Notes under the pieces: generated by a model
The model's input: only the letters and a program-made list of their open reading frames with translations
What the model was told of the DNA's origin: nothing
Database searches by the model: none
DNA from: Phlebotomus papatasi
Taxonomy: Eukaryota > Arthropoda > Insecta > Diptera > Psychodidae
Assembly (NCBI RefSeq): GCF_024763615.1
Contig: NC_077224.1
Span: 19,809,078-19,873,077, forward strand
Length of the DNA stretch: 64,000 nucleotides
Direction: 5' to 3'
Made by a program: the position numbers and the translations under genes
Shown: piece after piece, positions 48,350 to 59,145 of the stretch
How the letters are laid out: each line of letters opens with the position of its first letter
Position numbering within the stretch: the stretch's first letter is position 1

Positions 48350-48985
48350 TATTTTTACTTACTTAACCGACGCTACAATCAGTTGCTGGTCTTGGCCTGA
48401 CTCAGAACTCGTCGCCACTCGAGCATATGAGCTGGCATCCTGGTCCGCGCCGTCGCGTCGGTCCATCGGTGGCTGGGTCGGCCTCGTTTCCTCGAAGCAT
48501 AGAGTCCACCCCTAAAGACTTTCCAGGCTGGGTCATTTTCATCTTTATGAACCAGATGACCAGCCCTTAGGAACCTATTGAGGCGTATTTGCTTGACGAC
48601 AGTTACCTCTCGGTAGCGCTTATACACCTAATGGCTGTATAGGCTCCGGAATCGTGTAAAAATCCTCCTCTCAAATGCGACTAAGAGTTCGCAATTCTGC
48701 TTGCTGAGGACCCACGTCTCAGACGAATACGTGAGGACTAGTGGGATCATAGTCCTATACAGTAGTAGCTTAGTCTTTATGCTTAAGGTTCTGCATCGGA
48801 AAACTTTTGATAGACTGAAATAGGTTGATATGTTGTATCGGTTTTAATTGTTGACTAAAGGTAGACGAAGGAGTTAATAATTTCAAAGTTGTAGTCCCCC
48901 ATCGAGAACCTTGTCTGACCGATGCTTCCGGTAGATGCTGCCGAAGTTGCTGCTGACGAGGTGACCATGTACTTTGTTATCTATT
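48350..48985 (-). mobile_element. LINE family-B (RTE-like) reverse-transcriptase remnant
   Basis: Read on the minus strand, pieces of the C-terminal third of an RTE-type polymerase appear in order with frameshifts. FEIINSFVYL comes first, then KTKLLLYRTMIPLVLTYSSE with TWVL, then YKRYREVTVVKQIRLNRFLR with AGHLVHKDENDPAWKVF, and a KRGRPSHRWTDA tail (48,379-48,627). The LTYxSETW and LRxAGHVxRM patterns are typical of this clade. Stops and shifts make it non-functional. Confidence 0.8.
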
Positions 48986-49008
48986 TCTATTATCATCATC
49001 ATGATTTT

Positions 49009-49352
49009 TGACCGCTTATCCTTATTGGGGTTGCGAACCTAGGACATCAAGTTTAACAGCCCACACCTGTTTATCATCCGCCACTTCAGGGAGATGTTCG
49101 GGTTCGATCGCAAGGCACTCCCAGGCAAGATCCTGAATTTGAATCAGGCACCTTTTTCTTAAATCTGTCCCGAAGTCGAGGTCTCCTCACAATGGTTTGC
49201 ATAGCTTTCCTGAGGAATCTGTCTTCATTCACGCGTTCAACATGACCATACCATCGAAGTTGTGATCTTCACTCGATTTTGGCGATTCCATTAACCGCCC
49301 GGAGGTACCTCAGCTCGGCAAGCTTGCACTCGTGATCTTACTTGTTCGGTCA
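49009..49352 (-). mobile_element. LINE family-A remnant
   Basis: The minus strand matches the 59.2-kb copy from GACCGAACAAGTAAGATCAC to AATAAGGATAAGCGGTCAAA, with more substitutions than the 18.4-kb copy has. It lies just upstream, in transcription direction, of the family-B remnant; the two are separate insertions. Confidence 0.75.
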
Positions 49353-49462
49353 TTCTCTATTTCTATAACAGATTAAATTCTATCTACGACTGTACACGTT
49401 GATAGAAGAGCTATATTGACTGACTTATAACAAATACATTTGTGCATAACACGACCTATATT

Positions 49463-49935
49463 CTATGCACAATGAATTGCAGTGATTTTATTACAGCCAA
49501 TAATGAGAATTGTGTCTATACCCATTGAAACTCTAACTACTTTCTCTTCTTTTAGTAATTTTGTTAGATTCTCCTCAACGGTTTTACCCCCGTTGGTATT
49601 AGAATTGACATCATATATGTCTCTCGGAGCGGCGCCGATTTCTCCTAAGGCTGTTCTTAATGTTAGTCTGTGAAGATTGGGGGTTCTGGCGATACTTCTG
49701 GTGCCCAAGGCGCTCATCCACGCGATTGTCTTAAGAGATTCGCCCTTGCATATTCCCTGACGAATCTAACAATTTTAATCAAATATGAGGTTCACAAATA
49801 TTCGCATATTGATTTTCTAACCCTTTTTTTTGTTTCATGTTCATCTCTGCAAATGTTGCATCTGTAATAGCTATATGACATTAATGAGCAATATGACAGT
49901 AGTCACAGCACTTGTGACAGTAAGAAAAGTTTTGC
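49463..49935 (-). pseudogene. Coding-like remnant of unknown family, possible CCHC knuckles upstream
   Basis: An 84-codon frame (49,717-49,463) has more balanced base use than its surroundings and reads like real protein, with IARTPNLHRLTLRTALGEIG and TVEENLTKLLKEEK. I do not recognise it. Upstream on the same strand, separated by stops and a frameshift, is CHKCCDYCHIAH followed by a stop and C, fitting C-x2-C-x4-H-x4-C. After a frameshift comes CNICRDEHETKK, close to C-x2-C-x3-H-x4-C with the last Cys lost. Paired knuckles of this spacing occur in jockey-type gag proteins. Whether the two parts belong together is uncertain. Confidence 0.35.
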
Positions 49936-49939
49936 GCTT

Positions 49940-51530
49940 ACTTTTCCCCAAAGTTGTTAGGCACCAAATAATTTGTGATCGGAGATTTGTACAATGTCTT
50001 GAAGTAGAAGCTGAAACAAAAGGTATAGTCTATAGATTATGGTTACATTTTAACATTGGTAGCAACTTACACAATCATTATCTCTCTGGCTCTCTAATTA
50101 ACGAGCTTTTCATTCTGACGCACACAAAAAGCTCCCTATCCTTACCGTATTTTAGAGTGCTTTGGTAGCTTTTTTTTCGCCATGGGTGTGGATTTTGAGA
50201 CAAGCAAAGCAGGTATTCTTGTGCCATGCCTTTTTGTTCATAATTATTACACCAGGCAAGGGGTGATGTAGGGGAGAAAGGGGGGAGAGGGTGGTGGTTG
50301 GAGGAAAAAAAACTTCGACAACACCACTCCTGCATATATAAGTGAGTACGTAGGCAAAAGATAAAAGAAAGAGCTTTTCGCTTTTCTAGTAAGTAAAATG
50401 AACAGATTTTTCCGTGATGGGATTTGAGGGAGAATCTCAATTTACACTTTGTCTTTCTCTCAAAATGAAATTGCGATGCTTGATAGTATTATCACTTGGG
50501 AAAGCTGTGTGTATTGAGGCAAATATTGTGTAGGCGAGATTATGGAAATTCATTTGGCGAATTTGTATTTTAGCACTTAATAATATATCTCATATCTCAT
50601 ACAATAGTGAGTATGTGTCACTATTGTGATGGTACGAATATAGCTGGAGTAGTCTTTTCTGCAAGAGAAAAAGAGATGATGAATATGTTGGGTAAAGAGA
50701 TGAAATTCAGCGAGAATAACACGTCAATTTTCCACCCACAGAACAACAAACATCATCTCCCCCAGAGAGCTTAATACGTATGGAGGGAAAACTATTTTGA
50801 ATGAAGTGGGAATTCCCATCCGGAAAAGCATGGAAAATCCTCATAGTCTCCCTGGGTATTCTGGAAAAGAGAAAATGTGTGTGAGTGTGTGTGTGTAAAG
50901 TATCATGGGCATGGGAAAATGGGTGAAAGCTGCGTGATTTTCACGCTCTAAATTTTCAAAGTCCTATTAGCTTAAGTTCTTCCCGGTTCTTGTGGTTGGT
51001 GTGGGCCAGGGAAAAAGCTCAAAAGACATAGACCTCCCCTCCATATACATCCAAACTAAAAGTTGGCTGTAAATTTTTGGTGAAATGTCCACCCTCAGCA
51101 TATTTTGTGATATATTATAGTCTATTTTTGGTGGTTTGAAAATGGTTTGCATGCAATGCGGGGATCCAAATGACCTCCATCTCTTGGTTTATGGAGGAAT
51201 ATTTCAAACTCAATATTTCATAAATATTTTCTTCACCGTACATAAAAGTCTCTCCATACACAAATTTTTACACACTGAGAAAAATTTTTTGGTGGGAATT
51301 GAGCTAAAGTGGTCTTCAGACTTTCAAATTTGCTAAGTACTTGGTTTTTTAAACAACTATCAATCGCAATGATTTCCCAGATTATTAAATCAATTGCCCC
51401 TGCAATAAAATGTAATAAGAATTACCTGGAAAATATTGCTTGTTGATAAATTACAGCAGTTAAGCCGCATGGCTAAGCTTTAAAGACGGCGGTGGACGCT
51501 GAAAACCACAACTTACTTACTTTGCTTTTT
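49940..51530. other. Unannotated sequence
   Basis: No repeat family or gene is supported. A 120-codon minus-strand frame at 50,078-50,440 and a 112-codon plus-strand frame at 49,830-50,168 overlap in part and have no motif. A GT run lies near 50,880. Confidence 0.35.
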
Positions 51531-51534
51531 GAAA

Positions 51535-52610
51535 TTACTAATCGATCCATAACCGTTTCTTTACTGGTTCACAGGCGATTTGAACTAATCTATAAATCAA
51601 TCAAAAAATTGTCCAAAATGCAACTTAGGAGTAATATACAGTAAGGTGAGGTAACTGGATCGTTTTCCGAAGAGTGCTACTTAAATGCTTGTTTTTGGAC
51701 TGATGAAATTCTCTTTTACTTCTTCTAAATCCATAGAATTATTCACTGTTTCATTCAGAAAAATAATATTAAAAAAATTATCAAAAATATTAAAGAAAAT
51801 TTATAAAATAATGATAATACTGAAATAAGTCAGCATGCACTGACTGGGTCGCCTTTTCGCTAATTCACTTTTAATTAAAACTTTGGATTTAAAATACTTT
51901 TTTTCACAAGGAAAAAACAATAAATGTTTTCAATCAATCCAGCTGTCATTAGCGAAAATATTACTGCTAGAAAATTTTTAGTAAAGAACCCAGCTGACAC
52001 AAGATTGAAATGAGTTGATTACACTCACTTATTTAATGGATAAAAATATTATTTTTGCTTTTTCTCAAACTTGACTAGTTATATTATGTTACTGTGGTGA
52101 CTATATTACGGAAATAAAAATAAAAATATTATTTTAAGTGGATTAGTCATAAACAATCCAGATAGCGAAGCGCCCGGAATAGCACACTTGACTGTAATAG
52201 AATTTTGGATAAAAAATTAGATTGGAACCGGTTCAGTTTTATCGGAAATTCCAAGACCTTTCAAACGAGTCAAACATGACACCATTCGGATGGGTAATAC
52301 GTTCTCAAAAGCCTTTTTAAGTTTTGATCTTGAAAAACCGTTGATTCAACGGTATTTTCGTTACGGTATTACGGATGAATGTCCGCCTGGGTAATCGTAC
52401 GAAGCGTTTTCGAGCAATCCCAGAAACAACATGATTTTGAAGAGAAAGTCCAAATAGGAGGGGGGAAATGAGAGGCATGTTAAAGGTCCCAGGGTTGACT
52501 TATGAGGGAGGGGAGGGTATGTTCCGCGAAGGTCCCAAATCTCTATTTCTAACCGTTTGGGCTCTAGGCGTGGTAACAGCCGGACAGATAAACGCACAAA
52601 CGGACAAACT
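51535..52610 (-). repeat. Dispersed repeat R, copy split by a TIR element
   Basis: Left part: ATCGATCCATAACCGTTTCT to GCAACTTAGGAGTAATATA. Right part: ATAGAATTTTGGATAAAAAA to CTCTAGGCGTGGTAACAGCC with GGACAGATAAACGCACAAACGG. Both match the R copy at 26.9-27.2 kb and resume each other across the 51,639-52,194 insertion. Confidence 0.6.
51639..52194. mobile_element. TIR element, 556 bp, inserted at TA within repeat R
   Basis: Tips CAGTAAGGTGAGGTAACTGG and, on the minus strand, CAGTCAAGTGTGCTATTCCG share CAGTNAAGTG and a following CTGGAT block. TA lies at 51,637-51,638 and 52,195-52,196. The inner part repeats AATAAAAATATTATTTT. No transposase is seen. Confidence 0.65.
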
Positions 52611-52688
52611 CGTGACGTCAAATTATATATACTTGTCTCTTCTAGATACAAATCTATCTTTTATTTTATAATGATAATCAAAATACTA

Positions 52689-53955
52689 GGGTAAGTGTGC
52701 CAAAGGATAATGGTCAAATCCGGTCCCGGAATCGCCACGAACGGGACCTATGTCATTGGATAGACATTAGTATAGGTAACAACTTTTGTTCTGGGATCAA
52801 TGTTCTAAACCATGGAGGAACAGTTCTAGAGCATAAAAACTATTTTTTACAATGATGAAGAATGATCAGAAGTATATGGGCGCTGGTTCATCTTCATACA
52901 AAGATTAGAGTAGACGAATTTTGAAGATATTGATATAAGGTTGAGAAAAATGCCGGGACCCAGGACGATAAACGTTGGAAGTCCTTGTAAAAGAGGCCCT
53001 TATCCTTCCGAAAAATCGTTGTTTTGACAACGAATTATACAAGAACCGCTAAAATGATCTTGATGAAATTCGGTATAGGGTCAGTGTATGTTTTAAACTC
53101 TTTATTTATGCATACCACCCCCTCCCTCCACCCTCTGTTCTGGTAGCCCTCATACAAAATGGGGGCACTTTACCTTATAACTCCTTTCTAAGACGATGTA
53201 GAAAGCTGATATTCAACAAGGGAACAAAACTTATGGACGACTTTTCAACTATGCATGTTAACCCGCTCCTCCACCACCCCTTCTAGTAATCCTATACAAA
53301 ATGAGAACATTTTGACCTCTTTTCTGAGAAGAAGTAGTTTGTTTGTAAAAAAATGAATAACTAATAACGTTAACAATAATTTTCTAGATTTTATATGCAT
53401 TTATAGACATCTAGTCGAATTACAGCTTTCTGCCTCCTCTTAGAAAGGAGTTATAAAGTAAAATAGTCTTATTTTGTATGGGGGCTACCCGAAGGGGTGA
53501 TGGACGAAGAGTTTGGTCAGTATGGTTAAAAAGTTTTCTTTAAAGCTTTTCTTTTTTCTTTCTTTCTAAGCTTTGTTCCCTTGTCGAATATCAGCTTTCT
53601 ACCTCCTCTTAGAAAGGAGTTATAAGGTAAAGTGCCCCCATTTTGTATGAGGGCTATCAGAATGGAGGGTGGGGGGAGGGGGTGGTATGCGTGGATAAAA
53701 ACTTTAAGTCATACACTGACCCTATACCGAATTTCATCAAGATCGCTTTAGTCGTTCTTGCGTAATTCGTTGTCAAAACAGCGATTTTTCGGAAGAATAA
53801 AGGCCATTTTAGAAGGACTCCCAGCGTTTATCATCCTGGGTCCCGGCAGTTTTTCAATCTTATATCAGTACCTATAAAATGCGCCTACTCTCGTTTGTGG
53901 CGATTCCGGGACCAGCGCCCATATAGTTTTGACCATTCTCCTTTCGGCATATTTC
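52689..53955. mobile_element. Long hairpin element (1.27 kb) with nested inverted repeats
   Basis: The outer arms share TGCCAAAGGATAATGGTCA and GGTCCCGGAATCGCCAC. The inner arms (about 52,875-53,231 and 53,572-53,930) are complementary for some 350 bp, including CCGGGACCCAGGA, GACAACGAATTATAC-AAGAAC, CGGTATAGGGTCAGTGTATG and ATGGGGGCACTTTACCTTAT. Even the loop (53,232-53,571) folds: a CTTCTAGTAATC...AAAATGAG block faces a TTTTGTATGGGGGCTACCC block. The left tip is GGGTAAGTGTGCC after TA at 52,687-52,688. No frame is open through it. Confidence 0.78.
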
Positions 53956-53959
53956 CATG

Positions 53960-54265
53960 CAAGCGCCAAAGTCTCAAGTTTGAAATGTAATATTTTTAAT
54001 ACAAATTGAATTTTTTTGTTACTTTTTTTAGAAGGAGTGTTTCTTGAAACTTTGTAGTTTATCGTCTGTTATTTTCTCTAAAATCGTTCTTAATACATTT
54101 TAAAATGAATAAAAATGTAGACATAGCATTTAGTGGCCTATTCTGGCCACCTTCATTTCCATAGTTCTTTGTCCTTCCGAAATTCTTCCAATGCCTTTTT
54201 CAAATCATCTTGCTCGCGGAAGCGATATTTTTTTCTTATTTTTTTGCATTGTATAATCTCTAGAG
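53960..54265 (-). pseudogene. Diverged relative of the 23.6-kb pogo/jerky-like element
   Basis: Shares CAAGTTTGAARTG, AATTGAATTTTTTT and TCTTAATACATTTTAAAATGA in the same order as 23,638-23,790. The minus strand also has a short open stretch with REQDDLKKALEEFRKDKELW at the place corresponding to the helix-turn-helix fragment of that element. It is too short and broken to be active, and the family call depends on the match to the other copy. Confidence 0.45.
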
Positions 54266-54269
54266 TATG

Positions 54270-55258
54270 CAAAAACTAAAAATTCATGGAAATTTGAGGA
54301 ACAAAAAATGTGGCAGAAATTGCATGCTGGCCGGAATTTGGCATACTTTCCCTAAATTTTTACAATTTCCTAAGCCTACTTTTTACACCAATTTTTAATC
54401 TTGTCTCATCAAATATTTTTTCTCAGTGCACCCATTGTATATGTCTATATGTGTATCATGTGTTAGAAATGATATTCATAAGGTATATTATAAATATTAT
54501 TTGTCACTTTGTCTCCCAATTTAACGAGCTATAAATTCACTTTATTGTTTTTTCACCACAAAATATAATAAGGAATCATCCCATTGGGTTAGGGCTTCGC
54601 CATATATAATAAGTATATATGTGAGCTTTGCTGTAATAATGTTTTCTTTTCCAGCTCTAGAAAAAAAAACTGTGTACTGCAACAATTTCAGAAATTGTTG
54701 TACCAGAAATTTCATGTTTTAAATTTTATTACACAGAGATGTGCAATAAACCTGTCTGCAGGATTTTCTTTCGGCTTTTAACGCTAGATTTGTACCCAAG
54801 AAAGTGTCGAAAAGGGATAATTCAAAAGTTTCGAAAGCTGCAGCAAAAGTTATTGGGAAATAATTACAAATTGTAAGTGCTCGATAAAAGTTGAAAAGTA
54901 GAAAGAGTTTTCAGATATGTTTGAAGATTATATTTGTTGGAGATTTTTTTTCACATTTTATAGGGGGATCTGGGGCAAAATGTGGCAAGTTGAGATTATT
55001 CAAATTTTATATATTTTAGGATTAAAGTTATTGAATCCAATAAGCTAAAATTCACTCAAGAATTACAGGTTTCTGGAGAGATAATAAATCATCGAAAAAT
55101 AATCTAAATTGGAATATTAAATTTGACAATTTAGCGTCGTACTACAAACAAGAACATACTTAAAATTCATTTAGTTCAACTTAAAGGGCAACAAGAGTAA
55201 TAAAAGAATCAAACGACTTTCAATTGATATAATTATAATTTTCCTCTCTTCGTAATCC
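54270..55258. other. Unannotated sequence
   Basis: AT-rich, with no recognised gene or repeat. A 74-codon frame at 54,310-54,534 is Ile/Phe/Cys-rich without a domain. Confidence 0.4.
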
Positions 55259-55259
55259 G

Positions 55260-56085
55260 ACGGTCTGAGAACAGTTTTTTTTTAATCCAGAGTACGGACA
55301 TCTGACGGTAATCCACCGGTAATTATCCAGTAATCTTTAGTAGACTTTTATTGATGTAGTCAGAGGACGACGATCTGACAGTAATTTTCTGGTAATTTTT
55401 CAGTAATCCTCTGTAATCCTTTATTGATTTATTTAGAATACGCGATTAAGACGCTAATCTTCCAGTAATATTTTCCAGTCCTCAATGATCTCTTACTGAT
55501 GTAGTCAGAGTACGACAACCTGACGGTAGTCTTACGGTAATTTTCCAGTAAACCTTAGTAAACTTTTATTTATCTAGTTAGAATGCGGAGATAAGACGAT
55601 AATCTTCCGGTAATTTTTCAGTAATCTGGAGTAATCTTTTATTGATATAGTCAGAGTACGACGATTTTAGAGTAACCTTTCGGTAATTTTCCAGTAATCC
55701 TCAGTAATATTTTATTGATCCAGTTCGAATACGGAGATAATACGGTAATCTTCCGGTATTTTCTCAGTAATATTCAGTAATATTTTATTGATATAGCCAG
55801 AGTACGACGATCTTACAGTAATCCTTCGGCAATATTCCAGTAATCCTCAATAATATTTTATTCATCTATTCAGAATACTGAGATAAGACGCTAATCTTCC
55901 AGTAATCCTCAGTAATCTTTTACTGATGTAGTCATAGTACAACAAACTGACGGTAATCTTTCGGTAATTTTGCGGTAATCTTCAATAAGCTTTCATTGGC
56001 CTAGTCAGAGTATGAACATCGAAGGTAATCTTTCGATAATTTTCCATTAATACTCAGTAAGTTTAAATTGATCTAAAACTAGACT
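55260..56085. repeat. 73-bp tandem repeat with alternating A/B monomers
   Basis: The landmark TTGAT-[GA]TAGTC or its variant recurs at about 55,278, 55,351, 55,424, 55,496, 55,569, 55,642, 55,715, 55,788, 55,861, 55,923, 55,996 and 56,068. The spacing is 72-73 bases except one 62-base step. Type A reads GTAGTCAGAGTACGACGATC; type B reads TAGTTAGAATACGGAGATAA. They alternate A-B-A-B over most of the array (a 146-bp higher-order unit). Each monomer also contains two to three copies of GGTAATTTTCCAGTAATC. Confidence 0.85.
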
Positions 56086-57580
56086 GATGACTGATAATAT
56101 AGAAGAATTCGAGCAAAAAGAAATTACCGATTGGTAAATTTCTCATGTGTAATATTTTCTAGTTAAACTTTTAATATGTTGTCAGAACTATTTATTTTCT
56201 CGGTCGTTCGCAGTTTTAACTCTCACGAGAATTCTCTTCCATATAACCCACCAATTTTACGTAGTTTTCCCCAAACTCAACTGCACACCATGAGAGTTCA
56301 AGAAGTCACCAAAATCAGTTACACTTTTCCTTGCAAAGTTAGTAAGAAGTTTTCAGCCATTGAATAGAATACACTTTTTCTCTGCAGAAACTTCTCTTTT
56401 TTTTTTGTTTTAAGTTTGTTGCAAACAAATTTGTTTGTTTTCTATGTCCAGCAGCATGAGGTTAATACTTCTGCAAAAATCTAGTTTTGCTTTCGGGGGA
56501 ATAAGACTAATCTTTTCCAAAGCAAATATCACAAATTTCTTTTTTGTACTTTTACCACAAATTTTATGTGACAATAATTTGGAATGTTCTACTGGAGGAA
56601 AAACAAATATTTTACTATTTGCATTTTGTATTTTCCATGAAGTTTTAACTTAATGAATTCATGATTGTGTGCGAGATTTTATTTGTGTTTAGAGAGGACT
56701 ATTGTGTATTAAGTCAGCCTTAATAATCCACAATGCATAATCAGGGTAAGGGCCTGTCGACGCTTTATCTGCAGTACATACAATAGTAAGCACATATTTA
56801 GCATTCATCCTTTACGCGATGGTATTTGGACTTGTGGGGGGATGATGATGTAGCTGTCTGGGATGAATTGCACAAGAAATCACATTTATACAATTCAACT
56901 CCTAAAATTCATCCAGGTGAAAAGCTTCCATGATGAGCTTTTGGAATGACTGATGAAAATATTAGCGTCATTTTCTCTGCACGCGCTCACTCACAGAACC
57001 ACGGAATTTTCACTGGAATGATCATAATACAATACTCAGTGGCTTTTAGGGGGATGAAGAAATTAGCAATTGATGGTATGTGTTGAGAGGTTAAATTTAG
57101 ATTTTCAAAATTTTCTATTATACGTGCAAAAGCTGTCAGTTTTTGGCATAAGCTCTAAAAAGCATCCGCCCTGCAATCATTCAAAGATGGTATGTAGTTG
57201 TTAATAGTGTATAAGCTTTCGCAAATTAATATGAGATTGAGGATGTCTTGCATAAAGCTTTTACCTGGGATTATTAATTTACGAGTTAATAAATTTGAGA
57301 ATGGGCATATTAAATTATATTTATATGTAAGCTTTTTACTTAACTTTCTTAACCATTTTTTTGACTTACTTAAAATTATTAAAAAAATTGGTTCATATGT
57401 ATAAAAGCATGTTCAAATATAAAATAATCTAGTATATAAAACTTTTGTAATCCATGAATATTTTTAGATGTACTTTTTGTGTTTCTTACGCAATCTTGGA
57501 GAATTTTTGATTGGTAATTACTACACAGAAAAAGAAATTGTAAAAGTTTCAGTAAATGTTTGTGAATTTCTACAGAAGAC
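56086..57580. other. Unannotated sequence
   Basis: No gene or repeat family is recognised. Several short frames are without motifs. Confidence 0.4.
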
Positions 57581-57720
57581 TTATGCCCTAGATACACTTA
57601 CGACTTAAGCCGAGAGGTGACTTAGTGGAAAATGATGGAAATGCACTTTAACCGTTATTTCTAATATAATTACGCTAAGCCGTCTCTTGGCTAATCCTCA
57701 TGACTGTCAAGGCCCTTGCA
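57581..57720. mobile_element. MITE related to the 35.5-kb element
   Basis: Begins TTATGCCCTAGATACACTTA then CGACTTAAGCCGAGAG; the inverted right side reads CTCTTGGCTAATCCTCATGA with GGCCCTTGCA. The central GATGGAAAT...TATAATTACG block is shared with 35,489-35,668. Confidence 0.55.
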
Positions 57721-59140
57721 CGTAAATCGTATAACCCACTTAAAAGTTTGTAAAACTTTGTCCTATTTCACAAACTTTGTTAGCAACATCTTCACTTGAC
57801 GAGAGATTTTTGTTCTTTTACTAACATGCTTGACCGTGTTTTGACTTTATTAAAAAATCGGACTGAAAAATTACTCAAATATTACCATCATGTGTATTTG
57901 CTCTGGATACCAAACAGAAGTCATGTGATACGGTTATAGCGTTGTACGTTGTACGTTGTTATACGAGAGGATCAAAAATTGGGGGTCAGAAATATTCATT
58001 TTCTCTAACTTCTTATAGAGCAAAACAAGACTTCAGAAGGCCGAAAGAAAAAAAAAGTTTTGGGACACCGGTGTCCCTATCGGCCTTAAAGGGTTAAGGA
58101 AAGTGAAGTATAACATGAAGAAAAAATTGTCAAATTATGTTAGATAAGTTTACTAAATTAATTAAAAATGAACAGTAAGTCATATGGCAGGGATCCAGTA
58201 GTCAGGTTACAGAAAGAGATAAAAAATATTGTAAGAAAGATTATAATACAGTGGCTTTTATGCAGCAAACTGCAAGATGAAGGGTACCAATGTCTCTTCC
58301 CGAAGCGTCAGTAAGAAGGTCTCAATTCAGAGTAAAATCTTTCCAGTGGGCACCTTTGGAGAACTGCGGAATTTTCACTCTGAATTAATACTTACACTCT
58401 GCCGGGAGGTACATGAGTGTCCTGCTTTTATCTTGTAGGTAGATAATATTGTCAAAAAAGATTAGAGAAGTTTCAAGAAAGATCGTTTAGGGTGAAAGGA
58501 ACTCCTATTGACACTTTAAGAACTCGTATCAAGATCTATTGACACCGTGCTATGTACCATTTGGAATACGTAATTTGAACAATTATCCTTATCGAAAAAC
58601 GTAGATTAATGGAAAAACGCCATGCTACTTAGATTTTATTAAATACATTAAATAATTTTCAACATTATGATAAAAGTGTCAATAGGGGCTCCCTGTCGAG
58701 GAGGTGTGCATTCGACCCTACTGTGTTTTGACACCATTAATCAAAATCAGAACGAATAATTACTTATAGAGGACCATAATTTGCTCTGGATTCCAAGATA
58801 TTATCATGTGATAATCATACAATTGCCACATTATAAAAAGTGGAGAATAATTTGTAATCTGTCAAATTCCCAGTGCAAACATTCCTTTCAAACGTATAGT
58901 TTTTCTTACGAAAACATTACAGATTTGTTCGCACCGTATTTTTGTTTGGGTTTCTAAGTCAAATTTGAGATATGTACAGGTCATGTAGGTGCCATAAGTT
59001 TGTTGCCTCATGTATATTCGGGAAACCAGGTGGAAAAAATGATTGAATAAATTACTTTTTAAAATTTTTCTTTTTATAAATTGGTTATCTTTAATTAATA
59101 CACAATGTATTTAAAAAATAATAATAATGAATTTTATTTA
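57721..59140. other. Unannotated sequence
   Basis: No gene, RNA or repeat family can be supported. Confidence 0.4.
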
Positions 59141-59145
59141 ATATA

